Assembly (NCBI RefSeq): GCF_001677435.1
Contig: NZ_CP016268.1
Coordinates: forward strand, 248,001 to 312,000
DNA from: Woeseia oceani
GTDB taxonomy: Bacteria > Pseudomonadota > Gammaproteobacteria > Steroidobacterales > Woeseiaceae
Length of the DNA: 64,000 bases
Direction: 5' to 3'
Under the pieces are notes generated by a model. That model was not told where the DNA came from and ran no database searches. It worked only from the letters and a program-made list of their open reading frames with translations. The translations under genes and the position numbers were made by a program. This document shows, piece after piece, positions 55,619-62,617 of this stretch. Every line of letters starts with the position of its first letter. Positions within the stretch are counted from its first letter, which is position 1.

Positions 55619-55842
55619 AAGCCCGTAACCCGCCCGCCACACGGACTGTCGGAGCGCCGGCAAAGGCATGCCGCCGGGCTCTGCCGCCATGATGGCACTG
55701 CGCCTGTAATTTGCGTGGCACGTCGCTTGTCGCGCGGCCTCGAATGGGACGCCGCCGGGCCCTGCCGCCGTGACGGCATTGCGCCTGTATACTGCGTAGC
55801 ACACCGCTTGCCGGACGGCCCCGAATGGCGCGTTGCCGGGGG
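55619..55842. repeat. 81-bp tandem repeat, about 2.6 copies
   Basis: Two adjacent units start at 55671 and 55752 with CCGCCGGGCYCTGCCGCC and share GCGCCTGTA..., GGCAC/AGCAC..., CGCTTG and GAATGG stretches; a more degenerate third, partial unit lies before them (55619-55670). The second unit contains TATACT near 55789, a possible -10. The repeat fills the leader between XRE copy 1 and the sigma-like gene and does not continue the coding frame convincingly. Confidence 0.7.
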
Positions 55843-55867
55843 ACGCTGTTTCGGCCTCGAGAGCCGC

Positions 55868-56227
55868 ATGATGGAGAGCGACACCGTCGTGGTTGAAGAG
55901 ACGCCTGCAGAAGCGGCGGAGTCGATTGCGACCGCGCTGGAGTTTCTGCGCCGTGAGGCCGACTCGGCAGGCCTTGGCGATGTCGGCGACTTGATTCAAC
56001 AGGCATCGGCCAAGGCCAGAGATCACGGCGCGTCGCAGTCCGCGGCCGAACTCGAAATCGTCTGCCGGGCGCTCGCACGGCTGCCAGCCGACTGCCGCCG
56101 GGCGCTCGTTTTCAAAAAGGTTTACCGGCGTTCCTGCGGGCAAATTGCACGTGACTGCAACGTGTCGGAAGCAACCGCCAAAACCCGGCTCATCGACGGC
56201 TTTCGTGCATTGCGCGCGACGCTTTAA
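55868..56227 (+). CDS. Sigma-70 region 4-like protein (lacks region 2)
   Basis: 119 aa. The second half is a sigma region 4: LEIVCRALARLPADCRRALVFKKVY, SCGQIARDCNVSEATAKTRLIDGFRAL. The first half (ESDTVVVEETPAEAAESIATALEFLRREAD) is acidic and shows no region 2 core-binding helix. It closely parallels the C-terminal part of the FecI-like sigma at 56562, so it looks like a shortened relative. Start codons at 55868 and 55871 are adjacent. It is tail-to-tail with XRE copy 2, with no gap. Confidence 0.7.
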   Translation: MMESDTVVVEETPAEAAESIATALEFLRREADSAGLGDVGDLIQQASAKARDHGASQSAAELEIVCRALARLPADCRRALVFKKVYRRSCGQIARDCNVSEATAKTRLIDGFRALRATL

Positions 56228-56479
56228 TTACCTCGAGCGTCGTGGCTTCACGCGAAACGGCAACAGGCCATCGAAGTTCTCGTCGAGCGCCACGGCGATC
56301 CTGTTGATGTTCAGCAGACTGAGGTTTCGCTCGCCGCGTTCAATGCCGCCGATGTAGGTCCGGTCGACGCCCACCTCGCTGGCAAGATCCTCCTGTGTCC
56401 AGCCCTGGGCCTTGCGCGCCGCGCGCACGCGCCTGCCGAATTCGCCCAGTATTATTTGTTCGTCGCGGGAATATGCCAT
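56228..56479 (-). CDS. Controller-protein-like XRE regulator, copy 2
   Basis: 83 aa. The helix-turn-helix [33 protein letters not shown] is strikingly like C proteins of type II restriction systems (TQEDLA, DRTYI-GIERG, RN-S). It ends in a basic tail. No restriction gene lies beside it. A C-box-like operator stands directly upstream, between it and the divergent sigma factor gene, so it probably controls both itself and fecI-like transcription. Confidence 0.82.
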   Translation of the reverse strand: MAYSRDEQIILGEFGRRVRAARKAQGWTQEDLASEVGVDRTYIGGIERGERNLSLLNINRIAVALDENFDGLLPFRVKPRRSR

Positions 56480-56502
56480 CCCCGCAAATAATCCGCTTTG
56501 AT

Positions 56503-56527
56503 GACTATAGGTCCACAGACTATAAGT
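56503..56527. promoter_or_regulatory. C-box-like double operator between XRE copy 2 and fecI-like gene
   Basis: GACTATAG (56503-56510) and GACTATAAGT (56518-56527) form two half-related boxes 15 bp apart. On the other strand the order ACTTATAGTC, TGTGGAC, CTATAGTC resembles the tandem operator known for the controller protein C.Esp1396I. It lies 24 bp from the XRE start and 35 bp from the sigma factor ATG. Confidence 0.7.
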
Positions 56528-56561
56528 AGCATTCTGTCAATTGCCCTGATACCTTTTTGTG

Positions 56562-57173
56562 ATGTCTGCCGTCCCGGACCAGTCGGAAGCGTTGTTTCGT
56601 GAATACCGCGAGCGTCTGACGCGCTTTGCCATTCACCTGGTCGGCCGCGGCGCCGATGCCGACGATCTGGTTCAGGAAACCTTTCTGAAAGCGCATCATC
56701 ACTTGTGTGCCGGCAAGACGATCCAAACGCCGCTGAGTTTCCTGATCGTCACCATGCGCAATCTCGTCAACGACGGGCATCGCCGAAGCCGGCCCGTGGA
56801 CCTGCGTGCGCCACCCGACATGGACGAGATCGTAACGACCGACGAGGCGCCGTCCGTGGAACGGCAGGTCATGTCGGAGCGCGAGTTCGAAAGCCTGTGC
56901 GTTGCCATCGCGCAATTGCCGGAACGAATGCGTCATGCATTCGTCTTACGGAGGGTATACGGTTACAGCTGCAGCGAGATTGCGGCACAGCTCGGCCGGT
57001 CGACCAACACGGTCCGTGAGCAGGTCGCGCAAAGTTTCAAAAAGTTGCAGGCGTTGCAAAACGAGCAGCGCGAAGCCCGCCCGGACGGGCCGCGTCGCTG
57101 CCCGGACCGGCAAGAGACGGACGGCATGCGACCGATAGACATCACATCACTTCGAAGTAGTGAGTCGTCGTGA
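56562..57173 (+). CDS. FecI-like ECF sigma factor
   Basis: 203 aa. Region 2 is seen in ALFREYRERLTRFAIHLVGRGADADDLVQETFLKAH and region 4 in LPERMRHAFVLRRVYGYSCSEIAAQLGRSTNTVREQV. A polar extension (NEQREARPDGPRRCPDRQETD) follows. FecI-type sigma factors direct RNA polymerase to genes for TonB-dependent uptake when signalled through FecR. fecR overlaps the end. The receptor gene is 4.4 kb downstream, after the hip region. Confidence 0.92.
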   Translation: MSAVPDQSEALFREYRERLTRFAIHLVGRGADADDLVQETFLKAHHHLCAGKTIQTPLSFLIVTMRNLVNDGHRRSRPVDLRAPPDMDEIVTTDEAPSVERQVMSEREFESLCVAIAQLPERMRHAFVLRRVYGYSCSEIAAQLGRSTNTVREQVAQSFKKLQALQNEQREARPDGPRRCPDRQETDGMRPIDITSLRSSESS

Positions 57174-58192
57174 ACCAACGCGACGATGTGCAGGCCAGCT
57201 GCGCCGAAGACGAGGCGCTCAACTGGCTGGTCGACTTCGAAAACCTCACGCCGGACGAGCGCGAGCAATTTAATGCCTGGCTGGACGCACGGCCGGAGAA
57301 CCGACCGGCCTTTGCCAAGCTGCAGCAGGAGTGGGGCCAGCTCGATGTCCTGCGTCAGCTCGAGACTGATACGCCGGACCCCGAAGTGGTCAACAAGTGG
57401 CTGCAGCGCCGTCGCTGGCGCCGTCGCACACTGCCACTCGCGGCCGCTGCCGGACTGGCGGCCATCGCCGTGCTCGCGATGTTGCTGTTGCAGCCCCCGT
57501 CCGGGCACTACGAGGCGACCTTCCAGACCGCGCTCGGCGAATACCAGCAGCACCGCCTGCCGGACAATTCGGTCGTCACGTTAAACACCGACTCGCAAGC
57601 GAGGATTGTTTACAGCGACGACGCGCGTCGCGTGTACCTGTTACAGGGTGAAGCCCATTTCGACATCGCACCGCAGTCCGCGCGGCCATTCAGCGTCATT
57701 GCCGGTAGCGGCACCGTGCGGGCAGTCGGCACCGCGTTCAATGTCTACCTCCGTGGCGAAGTAGTCGAAGTCACCGTTACCGAGGGCGTGGTCGAGGTGT
57801 TGCCCGCCACCGTCAAAGAAGAGCAGGCGCAGGACGCCAGGCCCGCGAAGCTCGCGCCGCAAACGCTCGCGCAGGGCGACAAGTTAGCCTACGGGGAAAC
57901 GCAGGCCGCCGTCTCGCGGGTCGAACCGCGGGAACTGGCCCGGCAGCGCGCCTGGCAGGGAGGCATGCTGGATTTCCAGGGCGAGACCTTGGCCGAGGTC
58001 ATCGCCGAAGCGGGCCGCTACACGCCGACGCGCATTACCATCGACGATCCCGAGCTCGGGAACCTGCACGTGACCGGCTATTTCCGCGCCGGCGATGTCG
58101 AGACCTTGTTACGACTGATCGAATCCAACGAACGGGTAACGATTCTCCGCGAGGCAGCGGATCACGTGCGTATCGCGGCCAGGGCCGATTGA
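57170..58192 (+). CDS. FecR-family anti-sigma/signal transducer
   Basis: 340 aa starting at GTG that overlaps the sigma stop. The N-terminal DUF4880 part (EALNWLVDFENLTPDEREQFNAWLDARPENRPAFA) binds the sigma factor, and one membrane helix follows (LPLAAAAGLAAIAVLAMLLL). The periplasmic FecR domain has TALGEYQQHRLPDNSVVTLNTDS, VYLLQGEAHFDIAPQSARPF, VRAVGTAFNVYL. A C-terminal STN-like segment (YFRAGDVETLLRLIESNE) can contact the receptor plug. It relays substrate binding by the outer-membrane receptor to the sigma factor. Confidence 0.92.
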   Translation: MNQRDDVQASCAEDEALNWLVDFENLTPDEREQFNAWLDARPENRPAFAKLQQEWGQLDVLRQLETDTPDPEVVNKWLQRRRWRRRTLPLAAAAGLAAIAVLAMLLLQPPSGHYEATFQTALGEYQQHRLPDNSVVTLNTDSQARIVYSDDARRVYLLQGEAHFDIAPQSARPFSVIAGSGTVRAVGTAFNVYLRGEVVEVTVTEGVVEVLPATVKEEQAQDARPAKLAPQTLAQGDKLAYGETQAAVSRVEPRELARQRAWQGGMLDFQGETLAEVIAEAGRYTPTRITIDDPELGNLHVTGYFRAGDVETLLRLIESNERVTILREAADHVRIAARAD

Positions 58193-58208
58193 CGAACGCT
58201 GTTCGTCA
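58190..58208 (+). terminator. Hairpin at the fecR stop codon
   Basis: TGACGAAC and GTTCGTCA are perfect 8-bp arms around GCT; the fecR TGA forms the first bases. There is no clear T-tract. It may end the sigma-fecR message before the convergent hip genes. Confidence 0.45.
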
Positions 58209-58354
58209 CGTTCCCGATCGAGCCATTCTCCGAAATCTGTTTGTCTTTGGAAGGTCTCGCCAATCGTTCCGGCTTATCACCCTGTACGATTTTCAGTACA
58301 TGAGTGTGCCGAAAAGCCGGACCCGACGTTGCGGCTGTTGGTCGGCAATCAGGG

Positions 58355-59689
58355 TTAACCCGCGATATGAGCCAGCTTCTTCGCTGATCGCAAGAGCCCA
58401 TCAAAAATTGGTTCAGAAACCGCTTTAGGAAAATCACCGGGCAGCATCGCGGAGACTTCTTCAACTACCCTTGGCGCATGATCGCCAAGGTGCAGCATGT
58501 CTTCTTCCGCCGTGACTTTCAGGCCGATTTCCCGGGCAGTTGATAGCCAGTGCCGAGGCTGAATCTCTGCCCACCGGTAGTGCCTGTTCTTGCCGAGTAC
58601 GGCCATCGCCAGTTTCGCTTTCTGCGGCGCGAGCTGGTTCCTGCCGCTGCCGAGGATCGGGTATGCCGAAATCACATCGTAGCTCGGGGTCAGCGAGAAA
58701 CGGCCACGTGGCCCGATGAAGACGCTGAAATTCTTCGCGTGCCCGTCCGTGGCGCACAGCATCCAGAACAGAACCTGCGTCTGGAAAAAGACCCGCCGCT
58801 CAGTAATCGCGTCCTGCGAGCCCATTAACAGCGAGGATATAGCGGCGATACCCGGCCCACCATCGGCTTCGTATCGAGCAGCGGCCGGGCTGCCTGTTGC
58901 CTGGCACATGTCTTCCTGTGGCAAGCGGATCCACCACGTCTTGTCCCTGGCCAATCGGCGGTCAAAACGCTCGACAATCAATACATGCTGATCTGCAAAA
59001 TCGGCTATCTGGCAGTTGGCGGCGGGAATCCCGAATGCGTGGACAATCTGCCGGCAGAGCCACTCGTTTTCCACCGAGGTCGACAGGTCGGCCTGCATGT
59101 TGCCGACGCGGCCAAGTGGCAGTTTGAAGATGTGCGTGGTTGGGGTAGCCCCGGTTGGGCGGTGCCATTGGCCCTGATGCAAAAGCAGCGCCGATTTCTC
59201 CTGAGCGCCAGCAAGTGAAATGCGAAACGGATCATGATCGCGCTGACCGAGCGGTGCCGCAGATATTGCGGCTCGCAACTCGCCAGCGACGCCTTCCTCG
59301 TCGAGCGGTTCGGCATCAATTTGCCGGATGCTTTCCGGTTGGTTATCCGGTGGCAGCAATTGCACGGCGCCGACACATTCCCGACCTACCTCAAACAGCA
59401 GGTCGAATGCAGAGACAGAAGCGGCGCCAAACCGTGCCTGAACGCGGCGACGGATGTCGATGCTATCGGGCAACAGATTGTCGAAAAAGGATTCGACGAG
59501 ATCACCGCGATAGGGTGTATCGGCGGGTTGCAATGGCATGGACAGTGATAGCGGGCGGGTTTCGTCGGCCGCAATCCATGTCTCAGCATAACGAAACTCA
59601 TGCTGCCCGGTAGCGTCGATGGTCCAGTGGCCCACCAGCTCGCCGTTCATCCATACGCCCAGGCGTCGACTTTTGGATTGACGCGCCAC
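58355..59689 (-). CDS. hipA: HipA-family kinase toxin, module 1
   Basis: 444 aa starting at GTG. HipA N-terminal couple (GVWMNGELVGHWTI, PLSLSMPLQPADTPYRGDLVESFFDNLLPD) is followed by the kinase part: FRISLAGAQEKSALLL, THIFKLPLG (ATP lysine region), VENEWLCRQIVHAFGIP, VERFDRR, and the catalytic ATDGHAKNFSVFIGP and LTPSYDVISAYP. The serine in the activation loop is not obvious. HipA toxins phosphorylate glutamyl-tRNA synthetase and cause growth arrest. hipB lies 3 bp upstream. Confidence 0.93.
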   Translation of the reverse strand: MARQSKSRRLGVWMNGELVGHWTIDATGQHEFRYAETWIAADETRPLSLSMPLQPADTPYRGDLVESFFDNLLPDSIDIRRRVQARFGAASVSAFDLLFEVGRECVGAVQLLPPDNQPESIRQIDAEPLDEEGVAGELRAAISAAPLGQRDHDPFRISLAGAQEKSALLLHQGQWHRPTGATPTTHIFKLPLGRVGNMQADLSTSVENEWLCRQIVHAFGIPAANCQIADFADQHVLIVERFDRRLARDKTWWIRLPQEDMCQATGSPAAARYEADGGPGIAAISSLLMGSQDAITERRVFFQTQVLFWMLCATDGHAKNFSVFIGPRGRFSLTPSYDVISAYPILGSGRNQLAPQKAKLAMAVLGKNRHYRWAEIQPRHWLSTAREIGLKVTAEEDMLHLGDHAPRVVEEVSAMLPGDFPKAVSEPIFDGLLRSAKKLAHIAG

Positions 59690-59692
59690 GAG

Positions 59693-59935
59693 CTACCACT
59701 CCTTGTCCCGGACTTCGGGTGACCGGGACCGCACGACGAGCTCCAGTTGCAATGCCGACAGCAATTTAAAAAGGCTTTCGACCGTCGCGGTGTCAGCTGC
59801 GAGTTCCAGTTTCGAAACCGTCTTGGGCAAGAGGCCGACCACTTTTGCCGCGTCCTTCTGAGTGAGCTTCTGCGACTTGCGCTGCCCGCGAAGGGTTTGG
59901 CCAAGCTGCCTTGGCGTGTGTATTGTGTAGTCCAC
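59693..59935 (-). CDS. hipB: HipB-family antitoxin, module 1
   Basis: 80 aa from GTG 59935 (DYTIHTPRQLGQTLRGQRKSQ). An XRE domain covers LTQKDAAKVVGLLPKTVSKLELAADTATVESLFKLLSALQLELVV. The longer frame to 59992 would run through the operator repeats, so the GTG is preferred. It represses its own promoter and neutralises HipA. Confidence 0.88.
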   Translation of the reverse strand: MDYTIHTPRQLGQTLRGQRKSQKLTQKDAAKVVGLLPKTVSKLELAADTATVESLFKLLSALQLELVVRSRSPEVRDKEW

Positions 59936-59937
59936 GG

Positions 59938-60010
59938 GTATCCCCCACAGGGTGTATTCTCGAAATATACCCCTCGGGGTATAGAAAATCAATATACCCT
60001 GTAGGGGCTT
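59938..60010. promoter_or_regulatory. Three operator repeats upstream of hipBA module 1
   Basis: The central site TATACCCC-TC-GGGGTATA (59966-59983) is a perfect palindrome. Flanking, weaker versions are GTATCCCCC...GGGTGTAT (59938-59957) and TATACCCTGTAGGGG (from 59993). The spacing is about 28 bp, near two and a half helical turns. The form TATAC-CC...GG-GTATA is comparable to HipB boxes (TATCC-N8-GGATA). Confidence 0.8.
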
Positions 60011-60012
60011 TT

Positions 60013-60633
60013 CTGGACAACGGGTCGAACCGATTTTGCGCAGGAAAACCGGCGTTGCAGCCGGGCCTTCAGATAGCTGGCCCGTCGGCGATCAAGACCG
60101 CAGAAAATCGGTTCGACCTCTTCATCGACTCCGCCCAAACCGAGCTTTTGGATATGGATGGCCTCAGGTGTCTGATTGTTGCTCGATTTGATCGGGTTGG
60201 CGAAACAGGACGCCGGCAAGTCATGACTTTAGCGGCGGCATCGGCGAATACAGACGGTAGCTGGACAGGCTCCGCGGCGGACATGTACAGAAGTAGTGAG
60301 CTGAGCGCAGACGGTTTGCATCAGATCACACTATTGGATGCGTTCGCGGCACTGATCGCTAACACCGATCGCCACCAATACAACGTGTCGTTGTTCCCTG
60401 AAGATAACGGCTACCGCGTCGCACCTGCGTACGACCAGCTGCCGATGGCGTACGCGCCCCCTGCAAGCGGCAACCTCAGAAACAGCGCTATCCACCAGCC
60501 GCATGCGTCAGTGAACACGCTGGAAGTGTGGGGCGAAGCTTACTCACTTGCCCGCAGGTTCTGGCGCCGCGCCGCCGAGCAACGGCTTTCGGATTCCATG
60601 GCGGCAATCGTTCGCGAGCACGCCAGCCGATAG
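60013..60633 (+). pseudogene. YjjJ/HipA-like kinase, C-terminal fragment
   Basis: About 200 codons ending at TAG 60631-60633. AENRFDLFIDSAQTELLDMDGLRCLIVARFDRVG, LLDAFAALIANTDRHQYNVSLFPED and VAPAYDQLPMAYAP show the C-terminal kinase half of a HipA protein of the YjjJ type, with the catalytic D in NTDRH and the metal-binding D in AYDQLP. The N-terminal half and glycine-rich loop are missing; the hip operators lie where it should be. The frame is open up to 59911, but that leader is not homologous. Confidence 0.65.
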
Positions 60634-60701
60634 TCGGGTTCTACACAAGAGATCCTGTTCTCACCCGCTACCCCATCAGGCCCCGCGGACCCATTTGGAA
60701 G

Positions 60702-62024
60702 CTACAGCAGGCTGGCGTCGACCTTTTGCATCGGTGCTGCATGATCGACCAGTTGCCGCGCCTGGTCGTGAACGAAGGCCGAAATCCGTTCGACGAAAGC
60801 CCGCTCATCATCGATGTAATCTTCCGCACAAGCTTGCGCCGGGGCCGCTTCCAGTGCGGCCTTGCCCATGCGGGTCATCTCGCGCGCCAGCAATGGCCGC
60901 GGCGTGCCGGTTCGCCGGGCGAAGTCAGCCCAGGCAAACGGGCTCAACTCTTGCAGCCGAAACTCGTCGCCATAAGCCATTGCTGTGTCGTGGTCGAGAC
61001 TGTCGTACTGCACTACACTCACAAGATCGTAGAAGGGTGCGAGTGCCAGCCCTTCCGGGCGGCAATAGAACGATACGTTCTTGCCGTGTGCATCGGAATT
61101 GCCGATCAGGTACTGGTACAAGGCCCAGCGCAGCAATGACAGCCGGGTGACCGCCTTGTGCACTGTATATTCGCTGATGGAAAACAGCCGTTCGAAGCTA
61201 ACTCCGTCGCGGATATGGCTTACGTCGCGGCCAGCACCGAAATTTCGCTCGTACTTGTAAGCTACGGGAAAGTTCAGCGCCTGGCAGGCGTCGACGATGT
61301 GCAGCCGGCGGACGTGATCGGCATTGCGCAAGCGATCAAAGCGTTCGATCGACAACACCGGGTCTGGCAGCCTCAGAATGGATACAGACGGCACCGCGAG
61401 CCCCAGTCGTGCGGCGAGACTCATGGCAAAGTGTTCATTGGCAACCAGCATTGGCAGCCGGCCGTCCAGGGGTTCGGGCTTCAGTATGTGTGTGGAAGCA
61501 AGCTGGCCTTCGACGAGGTACATGCGGTCCTTATCCGCATCGAGGTAGACGGCCAGCTTGTCCTGATGACCCGCGATGGAAAGGCGTACCCGCCCGTCCC
61601 AGGCCGCGAACGGAATCTGCGATCGCTGCCCGATTCGTTGCCTAAGCTCCTCCCGCTTTATCTCACGTCGCGTGTCGGCTTGGTCTTGAGGCGCTTGATC
61701 GTCGGGCAGGAAGGCGAGAGCGCCCGAAGTCTCTCGTCCCAGCTCACGGATCAGGCCGTAAATGTTGTTCTTCGCAACCTGGTGCGTCGTCGACACTATG
61801 TCCAGCGCGCGCCCTTCCGGCAGCAGGTTCTCCACGAAGCGTCGCACCGTACCCGTTTCGGCCGGTTTACCAAACCTCAGGATATGCGGTGAGATCGAGT
61901 AACTCGTTTCGGTTGCCAGCCATCCCGGGTCGTAATCGAAACCGAATCGTTCTTCGAGCGACTCATATTCCAGGGTGCCGACCCGTGAATCGCCGTCGAA
62001 CACCGCGAGCCTGTGCAAGCTCAT
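60702..62024 (-). CDS. hipA: HipA-family kinase toxin, module 2
   Basis: 440 aa. The N-terminal domain has LAVFDGDSRVGTLEYESLEERFGFDYDPGWL, FVENLLPEGRALD; the kinase part has RLSIAGHQDKLAVYLD, STHILKPEP, ANEHFAMSLAARLGLAVP, LSIERFDR, the catalytic GNSDAHGKNVSFYCRP and APFYDLVSVV. All main HipA residues are present. It differs strongly from module 1, so it is not a recent duplicate. The start overlaps the hipB stop (ATGA). Confidence 0.92.
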   Translation of the reverse strand: MSLHRLAVFDGDSRVGTLEYESLEERFGFDYDPGWLATETSYSISPHILRFGKPAETGTVRRFVENLLPEGRALDIVSTTHQVAKNNIYGLIRELGRETSGALAFLPDDQAPQDQADTRREIKREELRQRIGQRSQIPFAAWDGRVRLSIAGHQDKLAVYLDADKDRMYLVEGQLASTHILKPEPLDGRLPMLVANEHFAMSLAARLGLAVPSVSILRLPDPVLSIERFDRLRNADHVRRLHIVDACQALNFPVAYKYERNFGAGRDVSHIRDGVSFERLFSISEYTVHKAVTRLSLLRWALYQYLIGNSDAHGKNVSFYCRPEGLALAPFYDLVSVVQYDSLDHDTAMAYGDEFRLQELSPFAWADFARRTGTPRPLLAREMTRMGKAALEAAPAQACAEDYIDDERAFVERISAFVHDQARQLVDHAAPMQKVDASLL

Positions 62025-62299
62025 CGATCCGTCGTTGCCGCCGCGGGAATGTTGGCCAGCCTGGATTTATCGGCGACCATCATTGCGAGACCCAGCCCAT
62101 CGAGGACCTTGAGCAGACGAGCGGAACCTACGCCCGAGTGGCCGTTTTCAAGTCTCGAGAGCAGATCGACCGAGACTCCGCAGAGGGCGGCAGCATCGTC
62201 AATGCGCAGTCCGCTGGCGTGACGTTGCTGCCGAACGATTCGGCCGAGGTCTGACAGGGAAGTGACCTCAATTTCGGAATACCGGAAATTATTTTCCAA
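62021..62299 (-). CDS. hipB: HipB-family antitoxin, module 2
   Basis: About 92 aa from TTG 62299 (ENNFRYSEIEVTSLSDLG), which has AAAGGTG a few bases upstream; an ATG at 62365 would add 22 residues but run through a second operator-like repeat. The XRE domain is LGRIVRQQRHASGLRIDDAAALCGVSVDLLSRLENGHSGVGSARLLKVLDGLGLAMMV. Coupled to hipA module 2. Confidence 0.82.
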   Translation of the reverse strand: MENNFRYSEIEVTSLSDLGRIVRQQRHASGLRIDDAAALCGVSVDLLSRLENGHSGVGSARLLKVLDGLGLAMMVADKSRLANIPAAATTDR

Positions 62300-62387
62300 T
62301 GGATCACCTTTCGAGCCGGATTTCGGAATAATGGAAATACTGCCGGAACTGAGCCTCGCCGTCAATCGAGTTTCTGATATTCCGAAA
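62271..62387. promoter_or_regulatory. Three operator-like repeats around the hipBA module 2 promoter
   Basis: ATTTCGGAATACCGGAAAT (62271-62289), ATTTCGGAATAATGGAAAT (62320-62338) and TTTCTGATATTCCGAAA (62371-62387) recur about 50 bp apart. The first falls within the proposed 5' coding end of hipB. They are probably HipB operators, different in sequence from those of module 1. Confidence 0.65.
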
Positions 62388-62617
62388 GACTGGCGACGCC
62401 TGGCGGCCGAGCGCCTGTTTCATGACTCCATACGTACTGGCATACCGGTTCGCACGCGGTTGTTCCTCCGACTAGTCATATACTGAAGCTGTTGCGTCTT
62501 CCCCGATAAGGAAGCCCGAACATGGCGTTTCCACGCGCAGTCTATCTGCACAAAACGGCAAGTTTTGACGCTTGCGCCGACAACCCGAACCCGGGTTGTC
62601 TATCGGGGGAGAAATTA

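Noticed and set aside
55586-56143. Minus-strand frame of 185 codons across the 81-bp repeats and the sigma-like gene
   Set aside because: Its repeats merely reflect the tandem DNA repeat, and the sigma region 4 on the other strand is convincing.
59911-60012. N-terminal extension of the plus-strand HipA-like fragment
   Set aside because: It lies over the hipB operators and early hipB codons and shows no similarity to the HipA N-terminal domain.
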